Shown here piece after piece: positions 14,627 to 21,280 of a stretch of 24,847 bases of DNA. Positions within the stretch are counted from its first letter, which is position 1; the number at the start of each line of letters is the position of its first letter. Below the pieces are notes generated by a model that did not search any database, was not told where the DNA came from, and saw only the letters and a program-made list of their open reading frames with translations. The stretch is from a virus, in the IMG/VR virus record IMGVR_UViG_3300027763_000229, positions 1 to 24,847 of that record; one strand, given 5' to 3'. Position numbers and translations under genes: made by a program.

Positions 14627-15187
14627 TCAGATAGACACAATCTTCATAATATTAAATTTGAATGCAACTCTCGCCGTAACATAGCTAAGACTTGTATCAG
14701 CAGTAGTAAAGTTTATTTCACTTAAGCTATACGGAAACATATTAGTGAATTGTATTTCAGTAGTAGGAGCCATAGAGCTATTCAGAATAGTTAGAGTTCC
14801 ATCAGTCACCGACCCTTCGCCAGATCCGATAGCAGCGTTCTTCAGCGAAGCGTATTGATCAAAGTTCTCAGGAAATCCGAGTTTCATGATCCATAGGTAT
14901 ATCTCTAAGTAGTTTGCAAGATTTTCATCGACTTTAAAAGTAAGAGTAAAGTCACCAAAAGTTGGTTTATCGCCTGGAAACTCAATCCTTTTAAAAGGTG
15001 ATGGTAAATTAACATAACCAATTTCGAAAGATGGAATGTTTGCGTCAGTCGCAAAGAAGTTTAAATTTGGAGAACGCTTTAGTTTAAATCTAAACCCAAG
15101 CGGCGATAGAAAGTTCACATCACCAGGTTGCGTAGAAAGCATCCCAGTGTTAGAAGAACTGATTGTAGTTGTTAAGTCTATGGCCAT
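14627..15187 (-). CDS. Tail tube-like virion protein (T4 gp19 superfamily, 186 aa)
   Basis: A structural protein with the tail-tube fold signature of T4-like phages: FRFKLKRSPNLNFFATDANI near 32-51, PSPFKRIEFPGDKPTFGDFT near 62-81, VDENLANYLEIYLWIMKLGF near 86-105, and TEIQFTNMFPYSLSEINFTT near 142-161. The IP-F, GD-, tFgD/T and P-sLseI positions follow the gp19 pattern, although the protein is somewhat longer than T4 gp19 (163). It could be the main tube protein or a tube-like completion or baseplate subunit, since marine T4-like phages carry more than one copy. It follows a perfect late promoter (15207-15214) and has AGAGGT five bases before the ATG. Confidence 0.78.
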   Translation of the reverse strand: MAIDLTTTISSSNTGMLSTQPGDVNFLSPLGFRFKLKRSPNLNFFATDANIPSFEIGYVNLPSPFKRIEFPGDKPTFGDFTLTFKVDENLANYLEIYLWIMKLGFPENFDQYASLKNAAIGSGEGSVTDGTLTILNSSMAPTTEIQFTNMFPYSLSEINFTTADTSLSYVTARVAFKFNIMKIVSI

Positions 15188-15206
15188 GATTTACCTCTTA
15201 CTATTA

Positions 15207-15214
15207 TATTTATA
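15207..15214 (-). promoter_or_regulatory. T4-type late promoter (TATAAATA)
   Basis: The minus strand reads TATAAATA exactly, the gp55-dependent late consensus, 20 bases before the ATG of the gp19-like gene and in an intergenic gap. No -35 box is needed. The flanking inverted repeat (CTCTTA / TAAGAG) may be incidental. Confidence 0.85.
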
Positions 15215-15227
15215 AGAGGGGAAAATG

Positions 15228-15599
15228 TTAACCCCTTCGCATCTTAGAAATATCTTCTGCATCCTGAGCACTGAAAACTGGTACCATATTTGACTTGTGC
15301 ATCGTGGCGATACCAATGAGACGAGTGCCAGTATAGACTTTGGGTTCGGGCTTTGGTGTATCTGCACTGTTCATGCCCGCGCTGTTGTACTCGGTTTTAT
15401 GAGCTTTTAGCATACTCGTATATTCGGCAAACCATTCTTTATTAATATTCTTCTTATCAATAGTCTTTCCACGAGTCATCTTGGTGATCCAAGCCTCATG
15501 ATTTTCTACAGCTTCTTTAAGCCTAACGGATTTAGAAGGCTTTGTCTTTCTCTTGCTTTGTGTAGTGGTATAGTATACCGGCAACAGATGCATTGTCAC
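15228..15599 (-). CDS. Conserved phage protein of unknown function (123 aa)
   Basis: The N-terminus VYYTTTQSKRKTKPSK and the C-terminus YTGTRLIGIATMHKSNMVPV ending AEDISKMRRG are recognisable in many large phages; the role is unknown. The middle (HEAWITKMTRGKTI, EWFAEYTSMLKAH) is helical and basic, which would suit nucleic-acid or ribosome binding, but this is inference. The GTG at 15599 overlaps the upstream stop (GTGA); ATG at 15593 is a close alternative. It is the last gene of the small-gene block and is followed by the late promoter. Confidence 0.72.
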   Translation of the reverse strand: MTMHLLPVYYTTTQSKRKTKPSKSVRLKEAVENHEAWITKMTRGKTIDKKNINKEWFAEYTSMLKAHKTEYNSAGMNSADTPKPEPKVYTGTRLIGIATMHKSNMVPVFSAQDAEDISKMRRG

Positions 15600-15811
15600 T
15601 TCTTGATGTCTCCCATTCCAACACCTTCGCTGTACCCATAACTACCCTGAGCTTCAGCAACATATTCGTAGTCTGTATCGAATTTTTCAAGTGTCTCCAT
15701 CAATTCATATAGACTCATAGAGTTAATGTGTTCTTTAAAAGCTTCGTGGTGTAGGTCAACTGGCGCTTGCCATTCATACCACCAATTACGATATCTTACA
15801 TAGTTGTTCAT
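15596..15811 (-). CDS. Small unknown protein (71 aa)
   Basis: I do not recognise it. It is rich in aromatic residues: MNNYVRYRNWWYEWQAPVDL at the start, and EYVAEAQGSYGYSEGVGMGD near the end, with an acidic helix between. The ATG at 15811 overlaps the previous stop (ATGA) and its stop overlaps the following GTG (GTGA), which supports it as a translated gene. Confidence 0.66.
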   Translation of the reverse strand: MNNYVRYRNWWYEWQAPVDLHHEAFKEHINSMSLYELMETLEKFDTDYEYVAEAQGSYGYSEGVGMGDIKK

Positions 15812-15984
15812 TTTTTATACCACCTTACACCAAAAAAGAATTCCTGCATTTTTCTATTGAACCATTTTGGTTCTCTATCTTTAGGCGGTCTGTACGTCAC
15901 CGAACCCATAGGTTTAGATGGATCGCCGCTGAGATAACAGACCCAATCTGAGAGCGGTTGTGGAGTACTTACCTCATATTCCAT
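15808..15984 (-). CDS. Small unknown basic protein (58 aa)
   Basis: Starting at ATG 15984 the product begins MEYEVSTPQPLSDWVCYLSG and ends with a basic, aromatic tail (PKWFNRKMQEFFFGVRWYKK). GAGAGGG lies just upstream and the start overlaps the previous stop by 11 bases. I do not know a family. The SDWVCYLSGD stretch looks like a small folded domain. Confidence 0.66.
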   Translation of the reverse strand: MEYEVSTPQPLSDWVCYLSGDPSKPMGSVTYRPPKDREPKWFNRKMQEFFFGVRWYKK

Positions 15985-16264
15985 TTTCCCTCTCCCATTT
16001 CTCCGCTTTACCCAATAAAAATATAGAATCAATAATCTTCATTGTTATAGCACTAGGACTTTTATCTGTCGGGTCCATAAGAAAATCTAATGCTTCTCTA
16101 GTTTGTTTTCGAAATGTTTTACCTTGTTGTTCTAGCAAAAAGATGTAAAACGCCGCTGTTGCCGGGAGGAACTTATCCATAGGTTTCAGCAACTTATCAG
16201 CTCTAGGTTTAATCTCATTTAGTATAAACTTAGCGTATTTGCCACTAGTTTCTACGTCAACCAT
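15974..16264 (-). CDS. Unknown helical protein (96 aa)
   Basis: I do not recognise it. It is helical, with KYAKFILNEIKPRADKLLKP, then a hydrophobic FLPATAAFYIFLLEQQGK helix (about residues 47-64, too polar for a clear membrane span), and a charged C-terminus GKAEKWERENGI. The ATG overlaps the upstream stop by 8 bases. It belongs to the block of coupled genes between the two control regions. Confidence 0.66.
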   Translation of the reverse strand: MVDVETSGKYAKFILNEIKPRADKLLKPMDKFLPATAAFYIFLLEQQGKTFRKQTREALDFLMDPTDKSPSAITMKIIDSIFLLGKAEKWERENGI

Positions 16265-16682
16265 CGATCACTTCCTCAAATTGTCCGTCTTTGACTTTCA
16301 TGGTCTTGACAGGAGCGTGAACGTCACCAACAAGTTTAGTATATGAACGACCACCATCAATAGCAGTTCGACCAACTTGACGATAGTCATGACGGTGCTG
16401 GGAGTATTCCCAACCATCAAGACCTTCGACCATACTGAAAGTAAGATCCTCAATCATGTCACAGTTTGTGATCATAACTTGATGGTCACCATTCCGATAG
16501 ACGCCAAGGTAACGGTTGCCATACTCAGGATGAGGTGTTTCACGATAGAAGATGTCTGCTGCATAATCGGCGTGTTTGTTTGGTGCAGAAGTACAAACAT
16601 ATTCTAGAGGAACCTTATCCTTATTAGAGTAGTGTTCGCTGATGATCATAGTGTTAAAAACTGGACTGTGTTTGATGTTCAT
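16257..16682 (-). CDS. Unknown protein (141 aa)
   Basis: I do not recognise it. It is the largest member of this block, beta-rich, with SPVFNTMIISEHYSNKDKVP, FYRETPHPEYGNRYLGVYRN, and a His/Tyr-rich WEYSQHRHDYRQVGRTAI stretch that could bind metal or RNA. No catalytic pattern is clear. The ATG at 16682 overlaps the previous stop (ATGA). Confidence 0.68.
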   Translation of the reverse strand: MNIKHSPVFNTMIISEHYSNKDKVPLEYVCTSAPNKHADYAADIFYRETPHPEYGNRYLGVYRNGDHQVMITNCDMIEDLTFSMVEGLDGWEYSQHRHDYRQVGRTAIDGGRSYTKLVGDVHAPVKTMKVKDGQFEEVIDG

Positions 16683-16906
16683 CGCTTTCTCAACTTCTCA
16701 TAGATATCAAAACCAAGTGTTCCAGGAATAGACCAAGAATACTTAGATAATATATCATCTATTTCTTCATTTGTCAACTCTTGAAATAGCGGTTCCCACC
16801 TTTTTTCAGGACCAACAAACCATCCGCGACTTTCTAGTTCATCAATCAAGTCTTGATCATCGAAATCATCAAGTTCTACATCTACGTCTACGTTAACAGT
16901 TGTCAT
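16679..16906 (-). CDS. Small very acidic protein (75 aa)
   Basis: The N-terminal half is strongly acidic (VNVDVDVELDDFDDQDLIDE), followed by LESRGWFVGPEKRWEPLF and a second acidic helix (ELTNEEIDDILSKY). The charge distribution recalls DNA-mimic inhibitors, but many unrelated phage proteins look like this. The LIDELESRGW phrase occurs in other phage hypothetical proteins. The ATG at 16906 overlaps the upstream stop (ATGA), and a promoter-like sequence lies inside the gene (16749-16777). Confidence 0.66.
   Translation of the reverse strand: MTTVNVDVDVELDDFDDQDLIDELESRGWFVGPEKRWEPLFQELTNEEIDDILSKYSWSIPGTLGFDIYEKLRKR
16749..16777 (-). promoter_or_regulatory. Possible internal sigma70-type promoter
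   Basis: Minus-strand TTGACA (16772-16777), 17-base spacer, TATATT (16749-16754), inside the acidic small gene and about 70 bases before the next start (16682). The -10 box is identical to that at 17798-17803. Confidence 0.45.
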
Positions 16907-17136
16907 TTTATGGGGTCCTCCACCACATTATCAAAAAATTCAAGTAGGTCCGCCTTGATGTCGGCGATGGGCTCGCTGGTGTCCACAAACCGTCCGTTCG
17001 TATCCCACTTTTCGTTGGTTAATCCACCTTTTAGAACGATCATGATGCCACTAGTCTCATACCACATCTGACCGACTTTAGACATCCGGCGTTTACCAAG
17101 CCACTTTTCGAAGTGAGCAACAGTAATATTAGTCAC
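16903..17136 (-). CDS. Small unknown protein (77 aa)
   Basis: The GTG at 17136 is chosen because GGGAGG lies five bases upstream and it overlaps the previous stop by 8 bases; earlier in-frame codons are a shadow. The product starts (M)TNITVAHFEKWLGKRRMSKV, then GQMWYETSGIMIVLKGGLTN, then a C-terminal DLLEFFDNVVEDPIK. I do not recognise a family. It is mixed alpha/beta and soluble. Confidence 0.65.
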   Translation of the reverse strand: MTNITVAHFEKWLGKRRMSKVGQMWYETSGIMIVLKGGLTNEKWDTNGRFVDTSEPIADIKADLLEFFDNVVEDPIK

Positions 17137-17359
17137 GCAAACCCTCCCGTGGTGAATATTCAGCCAATAGATCATTGACCAAAGCAATAGCAATGTCAAC
17201 AGTCTCTTGCGTTACGTATCCAAGTTTCTTTTGCATCATTCCAATCGTAATAGCATCTTCAATGTTATCGCGATTAGCTTTACCATTAACTAATGGGTGG
17301 TGAAATTCCGACTCAAGAATACCAAAGCACAGATCACAAGCGGTCATAGTTTCCAGCAT
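17129..17359 (-). CDS. Small unknown protein (76 aa)
   Basis: I do not recognise it. The sequence has ACDLCFGILESEFHHPLVNG, with two Cys and two His that could bind a metal ion, and then a helical DAITIGMMQKKLGYVTQETV stretch. The ATG overlaps the stop of the upstream gene by one base (TAATG), and GAGGAG upstream serves as ribosome site. It is the second gene of the early unit. Confidence 0.66.
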   Translation of the reverse strand: MLETMTACDLCFGILESEFHHPLVNGKANRDNIEDAITIGMMQKKLGYVTQETVDIAIALVNDLLAEYSPREGLRD

Positions 17360-17769
17360 TACAAAAGCTCCTCCATAAGATTTTTTGAAAGTTGACGAAT
17401 GGATTTTTCGAACAGTTGCGCCATAGACAGCGGCAAGTCTTTGAGGAAGCAGATATAGTTACCACCATACATTAAATCAAACTGAGTCAAGTTCAGTGAC
17501 TCAACGATCCAACGAACTGCTACATCTCGAGAAGAAGCCCCAAGATCAAGAGCGTTTGCAACTTCAATCTCGAAAGCATTGATTGCATCAATAGTTCTGT
17601 TAGCCTCAAGATCCATAGCATAATCGTGAGCTTCACACAGGTGATCCCAGATATGCTGTTTGTCAGCATCAGAAGAATCATTCCAGTTTGCCCAGAAATC
17701 TGCAGTGGGACGAAAGCCGTAGGTATCTTTGTGTAGATCCGAAACGATAGAGCCATCAAACGTGTACAT
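17359..17769 (-). CDS. Conserved phage protein of unknown function (136 aa)
   Basis: This is the first gene downstream of the tandem early promoters, so it is probably among the earliest phage proteins made. It reads VSDLHKDTYGFRPTADFWAN near 9-28, then DDADKQ-type acidic helices, then AFEIEVANALDLGASSRDVA near 65-84, and ends in a helical, partly hydrophobic tail. The 'DLHKD-YGFRP' phrase is shared by many phage proteins of unknown role. GGAG lies seven bases before the ATG at 17769. Confidence 0.72.
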   Translation of the reverse strand: MYTFDGSIVSDLHKDTYGFRPTADFWANWNDSSDADKQHIWDHLCEAHDYAMDLEANRTIDAINAFEIEVANALDLGASSRDVAVRWIVESLNLTQFDLMYGGNYICFLKDLPLSMAQLFEKSIRQLSKNLMEELL

Positions 17770-17797
17770 TGTGTTTCTCCATTTACCTTATATATTC

Positions 17798-17826
17798 AAT
17801 ATATTCTTTTTTCAAAGAAATGTCAA
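17798..17826 (-). promoter_or_regulatory. Sigma70-type early promoter, proximal
   Basis: Minus-strand TTGACA (17821-17826), 17-base spacer, TATATT (17798-17803), about 30 bases before the first gene of the small-gene block. The -35 context AGTTGACATTTC is the same as at 7628-7656. Confidence 0.8.
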
Positions 17827-17887
17827 CTACTTTTTTCACTGTTGAGCAACTTTTTTCTCCGTATCACCTGGGCATTCACTAGACTAT

Positions 17888-17916
17888 ATCTTAACAGAGA
17901 TCTTAGAAAATGTCAA
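17888..17916 (-). promoter_or_regulatory. Sigma70-type early promoter, distal
   Basis: Minus-strand TTGACA (17911-17916), 17-base spacer, TAAGAT (17888-17893), about 90 bases upstream of the proximal promoter and sharing AGTTGACATTT. The two form a tandem early control region in the gap between gp23 and the small genes. Confidence 0.75.
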
Positions 17917-17949
17917 CTGAAAAGTGTAAACTCCAAGAAAAAAAATAGG

Positions 17950-17977
17950 TTGACAATTTTTATAGACCGTGTATAAT
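17950..17977 (+). promoter_or_regulatory. Strong plus-strand sigma70-type promoter facing gp23
   Basis: TTGACA (17950-17955), a 16-base spacer and a perfect TATAAT (17972-17977). It is the only convincing promoter on the plus strand and points toward the 3' end of the capsid gene. Transcription would start near 17984. Confidence 0.72.
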
Positions 17978-17983
17978 AGTATT

Positions 17984-18067
17984 ATGTTGATAAAAATGGA
18001 TAATCAATTATATATTGTAGATTGTAAATTAAACAACAAAAAAGGGGATCCTTTCGGATCCCCTTAG
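17984..18067 (+). ncRNA. Putative short plus-strand transcript (or 27-aa leaderless ORF)
   Basis: This stretch lies between the plus-strand promoter and the end of the hairpin at 18042-18065, so an RNA of roughly 85 bases is predicted if the hairpin stops polymerase in this direction; the following T-run is broken, so stopping may be partial. The same bases contain an open frame of 27 codons beginning ATG at the predicted start site and ending TAG in the hairpin (MLIKMDNQLYIVDCKLN...), without a ribosome site. If polymerase reads through, the RNA is antisense to gp23. Whether it is an RNA gene, a peptide or only a convergent promoter product cannot be settled here. Confidence 0.4.
18042..18065 (-). 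terminator. Rho-independent terminator after gp23
   Basis: On the minus strand a 10-base-pair stem AAGGGGATCC / GGATCCCCTT closes a GAAA (GNRA) tetraloop and is followed by further T residues (T6 in all). It begins about 30 bases after the gp23 stop codon and should end the late capsid transcript. Confidence 0.9.
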
Positions 18068-18095
18068 TTTATTTTGTAGTTTCTTCTGCTTGTTA

Positions 18096-19472
18096 TTAGA
18101 GCAGGTTGGTAACCAAAACACGACGATAGTAAACGTTCGTATCTTCTTCAAGAGCAGCAGTTGCCGAAGCAGCGGTTGCACCTTTTGCGAAGGGGTTAGG
18201 AACGATACCATAGCGAGTCTTAAAGCCAATTTTCGGCTGGAAGGTATCTTGACCAACCGCACGAACCATCTGTAGAGGAACGTAGGGGCAATAGAAGAGA
18301 CCAGCGTCGAATACGTTGGCACCTTTATAACCAATGGTCATGTAGTTACCGGAAGTATAGGGGTCGATGTAAACACGATAGCGGCCATTCAACACACCAG
18401 CAAAGGTGTTACCAGTATCGTCAACCTGCAGATTGTTTGAATTCAAAGCAGGAGTGTAGTCAAGAACACCAGCCATCTGAAGAGCCGAAGCAACGTCAGA
18501 AGAGCAGATGATCACGTTACCTTTACCCCGACGAGTATCTTTAGCAATCTGGTTAGCTTCACGTTCAATCTGGAACATCAGACCTTTGAACTTTTCAACC
18601 GACCAACGGCCGTTTGAGTCGGTGTCGAGGTCGAAGATACCTTGAGTAGTTGTACCTGTGTTGGCACCACGAACAGCAGTGATGTTGATCGAACGAACAA
18701 CTTCACGGTTGATTTCAGCAAGGATTTCAGATTGCAGAATCGAAGCCAATTCAGTTTCAGCGTCGAGGCCATGAACCGCCTTAAGGTCTTGGGCGAGTTC
18801 CATGGTGTATTCAGCTTTCAGAGCGCGCGATTTAGCAGTAACAGTCTGCTTATCGATCGAGAAAGCCATTTCAGCAAAAGCCACGTTCGATGTTGAACCA
18901 AGTGCTTCGAGCTGTTGAGTGTTTGCACCACCAGCAAAGTTATAGATGTTGCTGTTAGCCAGAACTGTCGTTTGAGAAGTTGAACCAGGTGAAGTACCAA
19001 CCGACTTGTTACCGATAGTGTTAGCTTGCGAGATGCCAGGCGAAGCAAACTCGGTGTTAGCTTCGTTATACAGCGCTTCCGCAGTAGTACGAGCAGTCGA
19101 GTTAGCGTAGTTAGCACGCATTGCGAAGATCAAACCAGTAGGACCGGTCATTGGCTGAACGCCGCAGATATCGTATGCAATCAGGTTAGGCATTGCACGA
19201 CGAACCAACGAGATCAAGATAGGATCGTAACCAGCAACCCCAGTACCACCGGCGCCAGCATAACCACCAGTACCACCGGCGTTTGCTGGTGAGACTTCGA
19301 ACAGAGATTGTGGGTTAAAGTTTGCTTGTTCTCTGATCGCGATCTCGGTATTCTCGAGGATCTGAGCAGTAACTCTCCGGCGGTGTGCGTCCTTAATAGA
19401 TGGAAGATCGCCATGCTCAAGCACGGGCTTCCACTTTTGGAGCAAGTCTTCTCTAATGCTAAAGGTTTCCAT
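18096..19472 (-). CDS. 23: Major capsid protein gp23 (458 aa)
   Basis: This is the main head shell protein, with the HK97 fold. It matches T4 gp23 at WKPVLEHGDLP (14-24), VRRAMPNLIAYDICGVQPM, AFSIDKQTVTAKSRALKAEY, MELAQDLKAVHGLDAETELA, EINREVV, GVLNGRYRVYIDPY and FQPKIGFKTRYGI. At 458 residues it is shorter than T4 (521) and lacks part of the insertion region, like marine T4-like capsids. The N-terminal prohead peptide probably ends at SLFE59 before Val60, an LxE site of gp21. AAAAGGAG lies upstream of the ATG. A strong terminator follows. Confidence 0.97.
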   Translation of the reverse strand: METFSIREDLLQKWKPVLEHGDLPSIKDAHRRRVTAQILENTEIAIREQANFNPQSLFEVSPANAGGTGGYAGAGGTGVAGYDPILISLVRRAMPNLIAYDICGVQPMTGPTGLIFAMRANYANSTARTTAEALYNEANTEFASPGISQANTIGNKSVGTSPGSTSQTTVLANSNIYNFAGGANTQQLEALGSTSNVAFAEMAFSIDKQTVTAKSRALKAEYTMELAQDLKAVHGLDAETELASILQSEILAEINREVVRSINITAVRGANTGTTTQGIFDLDTDSNGRWSVEKFKGLMFQIEREANQIAKDTRRGKGNVIICSSDVASALQMAGVLDYTPALNSNNLQVDDTGNTFAGVLNGRYRVYIDPYTSGNYMTIGYKGANVFDAGLFYCPYVPLQMVRAVGQDTFQPKIGFKTRYGIVPNPFAKGATAASATAALEEDTNVYYRRVLVTNLL

Positions 19473-19502
19473 TTGTTTTCTCCTTTTGAGGTTTTACTAG
19501 AT

Positions 19503-19510
19503 TATTTATT
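19503..19510 (-). promoter_or_regulatory. Probable late promoter for gp23 (AATAAATA)
   Basis: The minus strand reads AATAAATA, one base from the TATAAATA late consensus, 31 bases before the gp23 ATG, in the gap between gp22 and gp23. A separate late promoter for the capsid gene is expected in T4-like phages. Confidence 0.55.
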
Positions 19511-19515
19511 TAAAA

Positions 19516-20574
19516 CTACTTCTTAATACTTCTGGAAAGCGACTGAACATAAACTTTCATATCAGGGTCAACGTATTCAGCTTTAGCAGGCTCATCTACT
19601 GACTCACTAATAAGTTGGTCGGCATTCACTTTCACGTCGCTCTTTGTAAAATAAGTTTCTTTGATGATGTTTGCTTTTTTATTGAATTCTTCAACAGAAG
19701 AATAATCTACAGCTTCAATCAACTTTGTAAACTTTTCTTTTTGAGTGTCTGTCAAGTTTTCAGCAAGTTTAGATGCAGACTCAGACACTTCTTTTTGAGA
19801 AACGATCTTAGTGAGTTCGATATTCTTTTCAGTCGTCTCATTGATATAATCTCTGAGCTCTTCAATTTCCGTCATGAGAGATTCAACAACACCAACTTCT
19901 TCGTCGGGGATATCAATATAATGTTCTGTAAAGAGGTTGTGAAGACCGTTGAAGAATGATTCAGCCATATCGATCTTGATGTTGCTTTGAACAGCAAGTT
20001 TGTTTTGATCCATCCATTCAGCAACTGCGTAGTTCAAGTATGCGTCAATGTTCTCTTCCATCTCTTCTTGGAGAGCTTCGAGAGCTTCTTCGGCTTCAGC
20101 TGCAACTTCTTCTTCGATACGAACTCTTTCAATATCGACACGAGTCATTACAGCTGCTTCAAACAAAGTAGAAACTTTGTCTTTGAATTCTTCCGAAAGG
20201 TCGAGAGAATTACCAAACACTAAAGCAAGATCTTCTTTGACTGCTGAAGGAAGACCTTTATTTGGTTCACCTGGTGCGCTCGCAGATTTGATAGATGCTT
20301 TGTTACTGGCTGAATTATCAGAAGTACCTAACGCGCTATCCATTTGAGCATTAACGTCATTGGGGGAAGTCATTTCTTCAGCCGCGCCAATACGAGAAAC
20401 GAAGTCAGCCAATTCTTCAGGCCCAAGCTTAGTAGCATAAGAAACCATGTTTCTAATTAGATCTGAACGAGAGACGGTTGGATTGCCCGCAATCGTACTT
20501 GCATTTGAAGTTTCTTCTTCGACTATTTCCGAGTCGTCAAAGATCTCTTCACGGTTATTGTAGTTCTCAGACAT
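19516..20574 (-). CDS. 22: Prohead core scaffolding protein gp22 (352 aa)
   Basis: This internal scaffold guides head assembly and is digested by gp21 during maturation. The call rests on its place between gp21 and gp23, its very acidic helical composition (IFDDSEIVEEETSNAST at the start, EEVAAEAEEALEALQEEMEE in the middle, VESLMTEIEELRDYINETTE later) and the basic C-terminal end YVQSLSRSIKK. It is longer than T4 gp22 (269), the extra length being mostly N-terminal. AGGAG precedes the ATG, and a perfect late promoter lies upstream at 20599-20606. Sequence identity to T4 is low, so synteny carries part of the weight. Confidence 0.9.
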   Translation of the reverse strand: MSENYNNREEIFDDSEIVEEETSNASTIAGNPTVSRSDLIRNMVSYATKLGPEELADFVSRIGAAEEMTSPNDVNAQMDSALGTSDNSASNKASIKSASAPGEPNKGLPSAVKEDLALVFGNSLDLSEEFKDKVSTLFEAAVMTRVDIERVRIEEEVAAEAEEALEALQEEMEENIDAYLNYAVAEWMDQNKLAVQSNIKIDMAESFFNGLHNLFTEHYIDIPDEEVGVVESLMTEIEELRDYINETTEKNIELTKIVSQKEVSESASKLAENLTDTQKEKFTKLIEAVDYSSVEEFNKKANIIKETYFTKSDVKVNADQLISESVDEPAKAEYVDPDMKVYVQSLSRSIKK

Positions 20575-20598
20575 TGTGATACTCCTATTTTTCTTAAG

Positions 20599-20606
20599 TA
20601 TTTATA
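20599..20606 (-). promoter_or_regulatory. T4-type late promoter (TATAAATA) for gp22
   Basis: The minus strand reads TATAAATA exactly, 25 bases before the gp22 ATG and just after the gp21 stop. It matches the box before the gp19-like gene. Confidence 0.85.
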
Positions 20607-20610
20607 AAAT

Positions 20611-21270
20611 TCAGAGATTTGAAACGAAATGCTTGAAGATTCGAAGTTTAGCTTCTTCTAGCTCTTTTTTGTTCACCTTCCTGGCGGACTCTTCAATCTT
20701 CTTCTTTGCTTGTTCAAGCTCCTGGGCTTTTAGTAAACCATTGTCCCAGACCCAATCGATACCTTCCATGATGCCATTAACGAAAGCATTTGGCGCAGAT
20801 GGATCTGCAACAATATCAGCAGCCGTAGCCAAATAGAAGTCATCTTGAACTATTTGAATTCCGTTAACTTCTTTTAGCGATCCCATACCACGTGTTGAGA
20901 CACCTAGTTGAACCCCAGACTCAATAAGATTTCTGGCAATCTCACCCATCGGTGTAGAAAGAATTTGTGCTTTACCAATAAAGTCGTTACCTTCAGGAAT
21001 AAGAGAAACGATTTTATGAGAAACACGATCTAAGTTTATCGATGGACTTTCGGGGTGACCAAGTTCACCGAGAGCTCTACCTTTAAGAACATATTCTTCG
21101 TTATATCTTTTTACTTCTTTAGCAACAGACTCATTTCGATACATACGACCATTACGATTCTTCACTTCAGTCTGAATAAATGGACCATGGATGTAGAGGT
21201 TCTTTTTCCCTTCTACACCTTCTTCGGTGATGATCTTTATTGATTCGTTAAGTTCTGCCATGAGTTTCAT
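20611..21270 (-). CDS. 21: Prohead core protein protease gp21 (219 aa)
   Basis: This serine protease is built into the prohead and cuts the scaffold and capsid proteins after (L/I)xE. Family features: KNRNGRMYRNESVAKEV at 37-53, GELGHPESPSINLDRVSH at 68-85 with probable catalytic His72, VSTRGMGS at 124-131 with probable nucleophile Ser125, and DPSAPNAF at 156-163. The C-terminus is a charged helix (LEQAKKKIEESARK), as in prohead-associated forms. Length matches T4 gp21 (212). AAGGAAA lies upstream of the ATG. Confidence 0.95.
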   Translation of the reverse strand: MKLMAELNESIKIITEEGVEGKKNLYIHGPFIQTEVKNRNGRMYRNESVAKEVKRYNEEYVLKGRALGELGHPESPSINLDRVSHKIVSLIPEGNDFIGKAQILSTPMGEIARNLIESGVQLGVSTRGMGSLKEVNGIQIVQDDFYLATAADIVADPSAPNAFVNGIMEGIDWVWDNGLLKAQELEQAKKKIEESARKVNKKELEEAKLRIFKHFVSNL

Positions 21271-21280
21271 TTTAGTTTCC

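Noticed and set aside
15215-15236. Terminator from GGGG...CCCC after the 123-aa gene
   Set aside because: The stem is only four or five pairs and no T-run follows.
17840-17880. Leader peptide in the early control region
   Set aside because: Short frames exist between the two promoters, but starts and ribosome sites are too weak to support a gene.
18029-19292. Several open frames overlapping gp23 on both strands
   Set aside because: They are shadows of the capsid gene with no ribosome sites and unnatural composition.
19615-20347. Plus-strand frames rich in Phe and Ser opposite gp22
   Set aside because: They are antisense to an acidic Glu/Lys-rich gene, which automatically gives Phe and Ser, and they have no promoter or ribosome site.
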